DNA from: Campylobacteraceae bacterium UBA1877
Lineage (GTDB): Bacteria > Campylobacterota > Campylobacteria > Campylobacterales > Campylobacteraceae
Direction: 5' to 3'
Length of the DNA: 5,560 nucleotides
NCBI GenBank assembly: GCA_002352945.1
Contig: DDHL01000062.1
Span: forward strand, 1-5,560
The notes beneath the pieces were generated by a model that was not told where the DNA came from, ran no database searches, and worked only from the letters and a program-made list of their open reading frames with translations. Within the stretch, counting starts at the first letter, position 1. Every line of letters begins with the position of its first letter. Shown here piece after piece: positions 1 through 5,493 of this stretch. The position numbers were made by a program, and so were the translations under genes.

Positions 1-74
1 CAGAAAATTTTTGACGCTATCTTCATTTTTTATTTTATAAAGCTTAAAGCACTTTAAAAACTAGTATTGTTGGC

Positions 75-80
75 TATAAT
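75..80 (+). promoter_or_regulatory. -10 promoter box for the MATE gene
   Basis: A perfect TATAAT lies 27 bases before the MATE start codon, preceded by T/A-rich DNA and a TG two bases further upstream (TGGC-TATAAT). There is no convincing -35 hexamer at the usual distance, which is normal for housekeeping promoters in Campylobacterota. The predicted transcription start falls near 86-88, directly at the left edge of the TTACATGTAA palindrome, so a protein bound there would be placed to block initiation. The -10 match is seen directly; its function is inferred. Confidence 0.65.
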
Positions 81-88
81 GGCTACTT

Positions 89-101
89 TTTACATGTAAG
101 G
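89..101 (+). repeat. Palindromic 13-bp repeat, copy 1 (MATE operator/RBS region)
   Basis: The sequence TTTACATGTAAGG has the perfect 10-bp palindrome TTACATGTAA (90-99) as its core. It sits just after the predicted transcription start of the MATE gene. Its right end (TAAGG, continuing into a further G at 102) is the only Shine-Dalgarno-like stretch, about six bases before ATG 108. The same element therefore overlaps both the transcription start and the translation initiation region. Three other copies occur in this window. A role as operator is inference. Confidence 0.7.
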
Positions 102-107
102 GTATCA

Positions 108-1439
108 ATGAATGTTTTAAATGCTCCGATTATACCGCTTTTTGTAAGATATAGTCTTTTATCTGTGCTTGGGATGCTTGCAGTCTCATCGGCTGGAATA
201 ATTGATGGATATTTTGTGGGCAATTATGTGGGCTCATATGGCTTAGCGGCAATTAATGTGGTTATGCCAATCTTTTCACTTCTCTTTGGGATTGCGTTAT
301 CTTTTGGAATTGGTGGAAGCGTCGTTAGTGGGAAACTTTTGGCTCTTAAAAAACCTGACCAAGCTTCAGTTATTTTTACTAAAACCATACTTTGGCTTGG
401 AGTAATTACGCTCGTAATTTGCACCCTTTTTTATCAATTTATGGCTCCCATTTTGGGAAAAATTGGAGCTAATGAGGCACTTTTGCCACATGCAAAACTC
501 TATTTTCAAACTATGGTTCAATTTATCCCATTTTTGATGGTTGGGATCGCTCTTGATCACTTTGCAAGAGCTGACAATCGCCCAGGTCTTGCCTTTGCGG
601 GATTGGTTTTAAGTGCTGGTGTGAATATCGTATTAGATTGGCTTTTTGTTGCCAAGTTTGGATGGGGTTTAAAAGGTGCTGCTCTTGCGACAGGGATATC
701 TTTTGTAGCACTGATGGGAACAACGCTTTGGCACTTTGTATTAAAGTGTGGAAGTTTGCATTTTGTGTGGCCAAAAGAGGCTTCTCAAAGCGCTTTTAAA
801 GCTGCAATGAATGGAGCAAGTGAGTTTATCAATGAAACTTCAGTAGGAGTTACAACCCTAATATTTAACCTTGCAATGCTACGCTATTTTGATGTGGATG
901 GAGTTGCGGCATTTTCTGTTATAACATATTGGTTATGGATTGGACACATGGGAATGTTTGGGATTTGTGATTCTTTGGCTCCTCTTGTGAGTAAAAATTA
1001 TGGAGCTAGTCAGTTTGGGCGCATTAGAGCCCTTGTGGGAATGGGGATAATTTCTGTTTTAGGAATTGGTATTGTTATGATAAGCTTACTTCTTAGCACT
1101 CCTGAAACCTTAGCTAATGTTTTTTTAAATAAAGATTCCCAATCTGTTTTAAAAATTGTTTTAGAGTTTAGTCTTTATGTGTGGCCAGCCTTTTTGTTTA
1201 GTGGAACAAGTTTGATAATTTCTGCAACTTTTACAGCTTTGCAACGCCCTTATCAATCAATGTTTATAGCCCTTTTGAGAAGTTTGATTTTGCCAGCTCT
1301 TTTTATTTTAATTTTGCCATTTGTTTTTGGTTCAAAAGGTATCTTTCTAGCTCTTCCATTAGCGGAATTTTTTACTTTCATAGCCGCATTGATACTGCTA
1401 AAAAATTCTAGCCACATTTTTAGCCTTACATGTAAATAG
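108..1439 (+). CDS. MATE family efflux transporter
   Basis: A complete 443-residue integral membrane protein of usual length for the MATE family (multidrug and toxic compound extrusion; Na+- or H+-coupled antiporters of the inner membrane). It reads as two six-helix halves. Family features visible in order are DGYFVG at 33-38 followed by LAAINVVMPI at 46-55 in helix 1-2, RADNRPGLA at 154-162, NIVLDWLFV at 173-181, GWGLKGAALATGIS at 186-199, the second-half SEFINETS at 238-245, and KNYGA at 296-300. The ATG start has a TAAGGG ribosome-binding sequence six bases upstream and a TATAAT box at 75-80. The sequence looks closest to the DinF/MepA-like side of the family rather than classical NorM, but the substrate cannot be read from the sequence. 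The last codons (L-T-C-K-stop) are written by a copy of the palindromic repeat, so the C-terminal tail may have been altered by that element. It is monocistronic and convergent with the chemoreceptor gene. Confidence 0.93.
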   Translation: MNVLNAPIIPLFVRYSLLSVLGMLAVSSAGIIDGYFVGNYVGSYGLAAINVVMPIFSLLFGIALSFGIGGSVVSGKLLALKKPDQASVIFTKTILWLGVITLVICTLFYQFMAPILGKIGANEALLPHAKLYFQTMVQFIPFLMVGIALDHFARADNRPGLAFAGLVLSAGVNIVLDWLFVAKFGWGLKGAALATGISFVALMGTTLWHFVLKCGSLHFVWPKEASQSAFKAAMNGASEFINETSVGVTTLIFNLAMLRYFDVDGVAAFSVITYWLWIGHMGMFGICDSLAPLVSKNYGASQFGRIRALVGMGIISVLGIGIVMISLLLSTPETLANVFLNKDSQSVLKIVLEFSLYVWPAFLFSGTSLIISATFTALQRPYQSMFIALLRSLILPALFILILPFVFGSKGIFLALPLAEFFTFIAALILLKNSSHIFSLTCK

Positions 1440-1458
1440 CTATCTTTACATGTAAGGC
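1423..1458. repeat. 14-bp stem-loop from two facing repeat copies
   Basis: Two copies of the 13-bp repeat face each other: CCTTACATGTAAA at 1424-1436 and TTTACATGTAAGG at 1445-1457. With the flanking G1423/C1458 they give perfect 14-bp arms (1423-1436 and 1445-1458) around an 8-base loop (1437-1444). The structure covers the MATE stop codon and ends nine bases before the end of the oppositely oriented chemoreceptor gene. Neither strand has a T-tract after the stem, so it is not a canonical intrinsic terminator, but it could slow polymerase or protect the 3' ends of both mRNAs. Each arm is itself palindromic, so it may equally be a tandem protein-binding site. Confidence 0.75.
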
Positions 1459-1466
1459 ATCAATAC

Positions 1467-3098
1467 TTAGAGTTTAAAAACGTTAATCTCTTCGGCAAGC
1501 TCATTAGATGAGTGGGTTAGCTCATCTACAATAGTTTGAATTTGTTTGGAAATTTTACTATTATTATGGGCAATATTTGTGGCAGATTTTACCTCTTTAC
1601 TTAATTTTTTAATACCTATAGTTGCATTTTCAGTTTTGTCGCATACACTTTTGGTAATCTCTAAACTGTGAATAGTTTTGCTCTTTGTTTTAGCTGCAAG
1701 GTCGCTTACATTTTTTGCCTCTTGTGCGAGATTGTCAATTTGTCTTGCATTGGCTAAAATATGCTCATTTGTATCATTTACGCCTTGTACAACAACTCCG
1801 ATGGTTACATCAATTTCGCCTAAACTCTTTTGAGTACGCTCAGCCAACTTTCTAACTTCATCAGCAACTACTGCAAATCCTCTTCCATGCTCTCCGGCGC
1901 GAGCTGCTTCAATGGCTGCATTTAATGCTAATAAGTTGGTTTGATCGGCAATATCGCCTATAATTTCAAGAACACTTTTGATTTGAGAAGTCTGCTCTGA
2001 GAGTTCGTGCATCTTTTGGGTGATCGATTGCTCATCTTGGCTTACTTGGCTAACCCCATTGACAACCTTATCTAATATTAAAAGCATCTGTTCAAGGCTT
2101 TCAAAATCGTCTTGTGTAATATCTGCACTCTCTTCTGAGAGCTTTTTAACTTCTTTTAACTGGGTGCTAACAGCGTCAGTAAAGTCATTTACACTGCGGG
2201 CAATTGCATCTTGTTCTAAAGCCATTTGATTCATTTTGGCTACTGTTTTTTGCATTGTATTGCTTGATTTTTGAGTCTGCTCTGTTGCATTTTTAGCTTT
2301 TGATAAGGCGCGGCGTAAATTTTTTAACAATTCATTGATATTAAAACAGATCTGTCCTAACTCATCTTTGGATTTTGAACACTCTAGGGGCTTAAGGTCT
2401 AAATTAGTAGCACTTTTAGTAATAGCCCTATCTATGAGATTTATATTTTTAACTAAAAAGCGGGTAATTAAGGCTAAAAGTCCTGCTGTAGTTATAAGTG
2501 TAATAAGAGCAAGTAAAATATTGTATGTTCGCAGTTTAGCAAGACGCTTTGAAACCTCTTGTTTTGTATTGACAACTCGCTCATTTGCCATATTAACAAT
2601 CGCATCAAATTGGCTGAGAATATTGTTGTAATCTTCTTCAATCATAATTGCTAAAATACCCATCTCTTCGGCATCATCAGAATCATAAGTTGCGTGAATA
2701 GATTCAAGATGGGTTTTAAATTTTATATAATCATCTTGCAGTTGTTTAAAAGCTTCTGAGATGACTGGATCGCTATAAAATGGATCATTTTTAGCGCTAT
2801 CAAAGTAGCTGTCCATCTCTTTTTCAATTATATTGAGTTTATCAATTGCCTGTCCGGTTGGTAAAAAAATACTTGAAGCAGATATAAGGTCTTTTAAAAT
2901 ATTTTCAAAATTATCAGCTGCATTTTGAACTTTTTGCGTTGGAATGATGGTCTTATCATAAACTGTCTTTAGGGACTCTTCGCCAATGTTTGCCATCCAT
3001 AAATTCATCAAAGCAATGATTGCTACTCCAATAGTAGAAACTACTGAAACAGCAATGAGTTTTGAAGATATTTGAATATTTGAAATAAAACTTTGCAC
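1467..3098 (-). CDS. Methyl-accepting chemotaxis protein (transmembrane chemoreceptor)
   Basis: This is a 543-residue chemoreceptor that senses a periplasmic signal and controls the CheA/CheW kinase complex. The domain order is TM1 (about residues 14-36), a helical periplasmic region of about 155 residues resembling a four-helix-bundle sensor (37-192), TM2 (192-216), a HAMP-like linker containing [14 protein letters not shown] (246-259), and a long coiled-coil signalling domain. The signalling tip is highly conserved, with [20 protein letters not shown] at 383-402 and [18 protein letters not shown] at 405-422. I chose the GTG at 3098-3096 as the start because AAAAGGAG lies five bases upstream (3104-3111). 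The frame remains open to another GTG at 3119, which would add seven residues, but that start has no ribosome-binding site and would place the strong one inside the coding region. The protein ends INVFKL, without the C-terminal CheR-docking pentapeptide of enteric receptors. The ligand is unknown. No other chemotaxis gene is adjacent, as is usual for orphan receptors. Confidence 0.95.
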   Translation of the reverse strand: MQSFISNIQISSKLIAVSVVSTIGVAIIALMNLWMANIGEESLKTVYDKTIIPTQKVQNAADNFENILKDLISASSIFLPTGQAIDKLNIIEKEMDSYFDSAKNDPFYSDPVISEAFKQLQDDYIKFKTHLESIHATYDSDDAEEMGILAIMIEEDYNNILSQFDAIVNMANERVVNTKQEVSKRLAKLRTYNILLALITLITTAGLLALITRFLVKNINLIDRAITKSATNLDLKPLECSKSKDELGQICFNINELLKNLRRALSKAKNATEQTQKSSNTMQKTVAKMNQMALEQDAIARSVNDFTDAVSTQLKEVKKLSEESADITQDDFESLEQMLLILDKVVNGVSQVSQDEQSITQKMHELSEQTSQIKSVLEIIGDIADQTNLLALNAAIEAARAGEHGRGFAVVADEVRKLAERTQKSLGEIDVTIGVVVQGVNDTNEHILANARQIDNLAQEAKNVSDLAAKTKSKTIHSLEITKSVCDKTENATIGIKKLSKEVKSATNIAHNNSKISKQIQTIVDELTHSSNELAEEINVFKL

Positions 3099-3103
3099 AA
3101 CTA

Positions 3104-3111
3104 CTCCTTTT
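3104..3111 (-). promoter_or_regulatory. Ribosome-binding site deciding the chemoreceptor start
   Basis: On the - strand this reads AAAAGGAG, a strong Shine-Dalgarno sequence, followed by a five-base spacer (TAGTT) and GTG at 3098-3096. It supports the shorter 543-residue chemoreceptor over a version beginning at 3119. Confidence 0.8.
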
Positions 3112-3137
3112 GTTCGCACACCAACTTTTTTAGAAAG

Positions 3138-3166
3138 CGATTGTTATTTTAAGAGAACGATTGTTA
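3138..3166. promoter_or_regulatory. Direct repeat, two half-sites 20 bp apart, upstream of the chemoreceptor gene
   Basis: CGATTGTTA occurs at 3138-3146 and again at 3158-3166 (TAACAATCG on the strand of the chemoreceptor). The start-to-start distance is exactly 20 bp, or two helical turns. The pair lies about 40-68 bases before the GTG start. A 9-bp inverted repeat, TTATTTTAA at 3144-3152 and TTAAAATAA at 3164-3172, is interleaved with it. Same-face direct repeats are typical of dimers of OmpR-family response regulators, but the identity of any binding protein is inference. Confidence 0.4.
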
Positions 3167-3282
3167 AAATAATATTTCAATAAACTCTTAATTATGATTA
3201 TTTAGTAAAATATATATAGACATTTTTCATAATGAGTATACATAAAGTTAAATAAACTTAACTTAATATTTTTCTGTTTAAG

Positions 3283-3288
3283 TATAAT
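3283..3288 (+). promoter_or_regulatory. -10 promoter box for the DUF2798 gene
   Basis: A perfect TATAAT sits 58 bases before the GTG start of the small membrane protein, behind T-rich DNA (a TTTTT tract around 3270) and without a clear -35. It would give a 5' leader of about 50 bases. It is one of several A+T-rich candidates in this gap, so the assignment is moderate. Confidence 0.45.
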
Positions 3289-3345
3289 TTTACCTTAAAT
3301 GGATAAAAATGACACATAAAAGTTACATTATAGTAAGGCAGCTTT

Positions 3346-3546
3346 GTGATTCCTAAAAAATATGAATTTTTTCTTTTTGCTTTTTTAACCTCTTCTTTTA
3401 TGTCTTTAGTCATGTCTGGAGTGGTGAGTTTTATCAACATTGGTTTGATTGATGGGTTTATGACAATTTGGGCTGAATCATTCTTAAAATCATTTGTAGT
3501 GGCTTATCCAACCATCTTAGTAGTAGTGCCTCAAGTAGAAAGATAG
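3346..3546 (+). CDS. Small two-helix membrane protein, DUF2798 family
   Basis: A 66-residue protein with a short basic N terminus (IPKKYEF), a first hydrophobic helix at about 7-31 with SLVMSGVVSFINIG (20-33), a short polar turn, and a second helix at about 46-62 with FVVAYPTILVVVP (50-62). It ends in charged residues (QVER). This pattern (MS.VVS..N.G in helix 1, AYPTILVV.P in helix 2, about 60-75 residues) matches the DUF2798 family as I remember it. That is a family of small inner-membrane proteins of unknown function in proteobacteria. Translation starts at GTG 3346 behind AAGG at 3335-3338 with seven-base spacing; an in-frame stop at 3334-3336 rules out a longer version. It stands alone, divergent from the chemoreceptor and facing the AEC permease gene, so the context gives no functional hint. 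Confidence 0.85.
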   Translation: MIPKKYEFFLFAFLTSSFMSLVMSGVVSFINIGLIDGFMTIWAESFLKSFVVAYPTILVVVPQVER

Positions 3547-3570
3547 TAAAAAAACTTATAAAAGAGGAGT

Positions 3571-3600
3571 AAAAAAACGGCGGCCACACACAAACCGCCG
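3571..3600 (-). terminator. Intrinsic terminator of the AEC permease transcript
   Basis: On the - strand a G+C-rich stem, CGGCGG (3600-3595) paired with CCGCCG (3583-3578), encloses an 11-base loop and is followed at once by seven T (3577-3571). This is a classical Rho-independent terminator for transcription coming from the AEC gene, whose stop is about 100 bases upstream. An outer pairing, AGAGG (3609-3605) with CCTCT (3567-3563), could extend the structure around the T-tract. There is no T-run on the + side, so it should not terminate the DUF2798 transcript efficiently. Confidence 0.85.
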
Positions 3601-3700
3601 CAACCCTCTCCATATATAACAGTTATAAGGCATTTGTAACTTTAACTCATATCCTCTTAAATGATGATAAAACTATCAATTTACATTTATTATTACGTCA

Positions 3701-4615
3701 CTATATAAGTTGGAGAAGAATAAAAAGAGTCCCAAATGCTAAAAGCGTTTGTCCTGTTATTAGAGTTGACATAAGTCCAACATCTCCTCCCATTTGACGG
3801 GCTAAAATATAAGCAGCAGCAGCAGTTGGCATGGCTCCAAAGAGCACGACTATATTAAACATCAATCCTTCAACATTTAAAAGCACACAAAGTCCAGCCA
3901 TTATTATGGGAAGAATGACAAGCTTTGCAATGGATGAGATCCAAAAATCTGGACGTAAAGTGCCAAGGGAGCGAAACTGTAAACCAACGCCAATGGAGAG
4001 TAATCCTAGTGGAATCCCAGGAGCTCCTAGCATTTGCACTAAAGAGCCAACCCCAAAGGGTAGTCCAATGGTGCTAAAATTTAAAAATCCTCCTAATAAG
4101 CAAGCAATAATGAGTGGGTTTGAGATAATGGATTTGCCAAGTTGTTTAAAAGAGAATTTCCCATCTTGCACATAAATGCCAAAAATACTTACGGATAAAA
4201 CATTTATAAATGGGATGGCAAAGGTTATTAAAAACGCTGCTAAAACGATGCCCTCATCTGCATAAAGTGCATCAATTAGGGCTAAATAAACGTATGTATT
4301 ATACCTAATTGCCCCTTGATAGACTGAGCTAAAAATTGGACCGCTAAAGCGGATAAATCTTTGTATAATTACTAGCAAAAGAGTCATTATCAACAAAGAT
4401 GCAAAAACCACTTTTATCATTACAAGAGCGTCAGTTGAGCTCTCTAAAGTTGCAGTTGAGAGTTTATAAATGAGCATTGCTGGAATTAAAACATAATAAG
4501 TAAGTCTATCAAGCTGAGGCCAAAAATCAGCAGATGGAAATCTAAGGCGCTTTAAAGCGTATCCAATTAAAATGAGTGAAAAAATTGGAGCTATAGCTGT
4601 TAAAAGTGTGCTCAT
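3701..4615 (-). CDS. AEC family transporter (auxin efflux carrier-like permease)
   Basis: A complete 304-residue membrane protein of the AEC family. Bacterial members are secondary transporters for small organic acids such as malate or malonate; the substrate here is not readable. About ten hydrophobic helices are visible, starting with TLLTAIAPIFSLILIGYALK (3-22), then FWPQLDRLTYYVLIPAML (31-48), which is the typical second segment. Next come SNPLIIACLLGG (165-176) and, near the C terminus, the family's conserved GAMPTAAAAYILARQMGGD (260-278), followed by a last helix ending in LLQLI. The ATG at 4615-4613 gives the canonical AEC N terminus, although its Shine-Dalgarno sequence is weak. A TACAAT box at 4651-4646 on the same strand provides a promoter with a leader of about 24 bases, and the hairpin at 3571-3600 provides its terminator, so it is probably monocistronic. 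No enzyme or regulator gene adjoins it to suggest a substrate. Confidence 0.92.
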   Translation of the reverse strand: MSTLLTAIAPIFSLILIGYALKRLRFPSADFWPQLDRLTYYVLIPAMLIYKLSTATLESSTDALVMIKVVFASLLIMTLLLVIIQRFIRFSGPIFSSVYQGAIRYNTYVYLALIDALYADEGIVLAAFLITFAIPFINVLSVSIFGIYVQDGKFSFKQLGKSIISNPLIIACLLGGFLNFSTIGLPFGVGSLVQMLGAPGIPLGLLSIGVGLQFRSLGTLRPDFWISSIAKLVILPIIMAGLCVLLNVEGLMFNIVVLFGAMPTAAAAYILARQMGGDVGLMSTLITGQTLLAFGTLFILLQLI

Positions 4616-4645
4616 TATAACAACTTTCGATTGAGATAAAGCGTA

Positions 4646-4651
4646 ATTGTA
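4646..4651 (-). promoter_or_regulatory. Extended -10 promoter for the AEC permease gene
   Basis: On the - strand TTTTGCTACAAT is an extended -10 (TG, one base, then TACAAT) with a T-run in front, the usual form of sigma-70 promoters in Campylobacterota. It lies about 30 bases before ATG 4615, predicting a transcription start near 4639 and a very short leader with no room for a riboswitch. Confidence 0.6.
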
Positions 4652-4669
4652 GCAAAAGGATGAGGGCTA

Positions 4670-4702
4670 TGAAAAGAGGGGGCGGGCTCCCCCATCTTTT
4701 CA
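4670..4702. terminator. G+C-rich stem-loop with T-rich ends on both strands
   Basis: The left arm 4670-4682 (TGAAAAGAGGGGG) pairs with the right arm 4689-4702 through thirteen base pairs with one bulged A (4694), closing a six-base loop (4683-4688). On either strand the G/C core is followed by TCTTTTC, so the structure looks like a bidirectional intrinsic terminator. It lies between two divergently transcribed genes, where no annotated transcript needs ending. It could end a short unannotated RNA, insulate the AEC promoter that begins about 20 bases away, or be a structured RNA itself. The fold is read directly from the sequence; its function is open. Confidence 0.6.
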
Positions 4703-4733
4703 AACTGAACGTGGGCAATCGTTTCGGCATTAC

Positions 4734-4739
4734 TATAAT
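4734..4739 (+). promoter_or_regulatory. Possible distal -10 box upstream of the 158-aa gene
   Basis: TATAAT on the + strand, 110 bases before ATG 4850, just right of the G+C-rich island. The overlapping opposite-strand sequence (TATAGT at 4737-4732) could instead serve transcription to the left through the hairpin. No good -35 is seen for either. Confidence 0.3.
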
Positions 4740-4814
4740 ATTATTTTTTGGATACAAAAAGATTACAAAAGTGATGAAATTTTATACAATTCTCTAAAAA
4801 ATCACTTTTATGGG

Positions 4815-4820
4815 TAAAAT
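4815..4820 (+). promoter_or_regulatory. Possible -10 box of the 158-aa gene
   Basis: TAAAAT lies 29 bases before ATG 4850, behind T-rich tracts (TTTTAT at 4806-4811). This spacing would give a leader of about 20 bases, similar to the promoters of the MATE and AEC genes here. The match to consensus is five of six bases. Confidence 0.4.
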
Positions 4821-4849
4821 ATGGCTTTACTTAATCCTAAAGGATTTAA

Positions 4850-5326
4850 ATGCAAACTTTGCTGCTTTCATCAAACCATTTTTTAGACAACTTTGTACTC
4901 AATGTCCAGCTTTGTAAAGTTGCTGGAATTTCAACAAATGCCTATAAATATTGGAAAAATGGAATAAGCGCAAAATTTCAAGGAAGCAGAACAGTGTTTT
5001 TGCAAAAAAATAGTTTGCCAAAAAAATACCAAGAGGCCCTTAAAGAGTGTACTTCTCTTGAAGGGTGCGTTCTTGCCCAAGCATTTTGTGCATTTACTGG
5101 ATGCGCAAACTCGCACTTAGTAAAATCAAACGGTTCAAAACTGTATGAAAAGCTCAGAATTTTTAGTGTATGTGGGATTAAGTTTGTGGATTTGAAAAAA
5201 TTTTATGATGATTTAGGATTGCCTTACCATTTACAAATCTATATAGAAAAGTGCCACTTTTTTGCTCCAAGTCCGCTTGAAAAGAAGATAAAGCTAACTG
5301 ATACCCTATGTGTGGGCTACTATTAA
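4850..5326 (+). CDS. Hypothetical cysteine-rich protein with helix-turn-helix-like N terminus
   Basis: I do not recognise this 158-residue soluble protein. Its ATG is supported by AAAGGA at 4839-4844 with five-base spacing. Residues 18-38 (NVQLCKVAGISTNAYKYWKNG) have the spacing of a helix-turn-helix: a short helix, Gly-Ile-Ser at the turn, then a second helix with aromatic and basic residues, as in AlpA/MerR-like or phage-type DNA-binding folds. The resemblance is weak. Eight cysteines (22, 67, 73, 80, 85, 108, 135, 154) are high for 158 residues. Cys67, 73, 80 and 85 cluster in the middle but do not form a standard CxxC zinc or iron-sulfur motif. Later segments (KLYEKLRIFSVCGIKFVDLK, 97-116, and FYDDLGLPYHLQIYIEKC, 118-135) look alternately helical and strand-like. 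There is no signal peptide or membrane segment. The gene is alone between the divergent AEC gene and a tRNA. It may be a lineage-specific regulator or a gene acquired beside the tRNA, but this is speculation. Confidence 0.7.
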   Translation: MQTLLLSSNHFLDNFVLNVQLCKVAGISTNAYKYWKNGISAKFQGSRTVFLQKNSLPKKYQEALKECTSLEGCVLAQAFCAFTGCANSHLVKSNGSKLYEKLRIFSVCGIKFVDLKKFYDDLGLPYHLQIYIEKCHFFAPSPLEKKIKLTDTLCVGYY

Positions 5327-5360
5327 AAATAAAATTAAACTAAAATTTTTTATTATAAAT

Positions 5361-5366
5361 TATAAT
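5361..5366 (+). promoter_or_regulatory. Possible -10 box upstream of the tRNA
   Basis: TATAAT with a run of six T ten to fifteen bases upstream, located 35 bases after the 158-aa gene and 128 bases before the tRNA. A second candidate, TATAGT at 5469-5474, is better placed for the tRNA, 19 bases before its first base. The whole gap 5327-5493 is strongly A+T-rich, so chance matches are likely. Confidence 0.3.
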
Positions 5367-5423
5367 AAAGATATAGCACAGTTATAACATGTTCACATGG
5401 TGAAAAAGGGGTGAATAACTTTA

Positions 5424-5436
5424 TTTACATGTAAGG
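5424..5436 (+). repeat. Palindromic 13-bp repeat, copy 4 (upstream of tRNA-Pro)
   Basis: An exact copy of TTTACATGTAAGG, identical to that in front of the MATE gene, lying 57 bases before the tRNA. No start codon follows its AAGG, so here it cannot act as a ribosome-binding site. This favours a DNA-level role or a dispersed repeat. Confidence 0.7.
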
Positions 5437-5493
5437 AAATTTAAACCTCTTTCTAAGCTACTCTTAGCTATAGTTTTGCCTCTTTATATGGGT

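Noticed and set aside
1..74. Possible 3' end of an upstream gene, and a TTGACG (11-16) that could be a -35 box.
   Set aside because: The open frames end within about 57 bases and are too short and A+T-rich to judge. The spacing from TTGACG to any -10 (TATAAA at 36-41 is 19 bp away) is poor.
224..774. Three open frames opposite the MATE gene.
   Set aside because: They are antisense shadows of a clear transporter gene, without ribosome-binding sites or recognisable domains.
2020..2631. Two open frames on the + strand opposite the chemoreceptor.
   Set aside because: They are antisense shadows of coiled-coil coding sequence, with low-complexity Ser/Leu-rich products.
3258..3440. A 60-codon open frame on the - strand overlapping the DUF2798 gene and its promoter.
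   Set aside because: It is antisense to a better-supported gene and its second half is A+T-rich intergenic sequence.
3615..3627. Perfect palindrome TATAACAGTTATA in the 3' region of the AEC transcript.
   Set aside because: It is only six A/T-rich base pairs with a one-base centre, which is plausible by chance in this composition.
3562..3640. A strong AAGAGGAG on the + strand after the DUF2798 gene, suggesting another small gene.
   Set aside because: No ATG, GTG or TTG follows at a usable distance. The purine stretch is explained as the outer arm of the - strand terminator.
4618..4740. A protein-like stretch on the - strand (…ETIAHVQFEKMGEPAPSFHSPH…) ending at a stop just before the AEC gene.
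   Set aside because: It has no start codon after the preceding in-frame stop, spans the hairpin and the AEC promoter, and has no recognisable family. It could be a gene remnant but cannot be supported.
4542..4757. A 71-codon open frame on the - strand overlapping the AEC start.
   Set aside because: It overlaps the well-supported AEC gene in another frame, crosses its promoter and shows no family features.
4669..4797. A 42-codon open frame on the + strand (MKRGGGLPHLFKL...), ATG 4669 with AAAAGGA eight bases upstream.
   Set aside because: The start codon and first codons lie inside the strong G+C hairpin, the composition shifts abruptly midway, and the frame runs through the probable promoter of the next gene. 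Structured RNA or a terminator explains the sequence better, although the good ribosome-binding site means a tiny peptide is not excluded.
4931..5116. A 61-codon open frame opposite the 158-aa gene.
   Set aside because: It is an antisense shadow without its own initiation signal; the + strand frame has a good ribosome-binding site and greater length.
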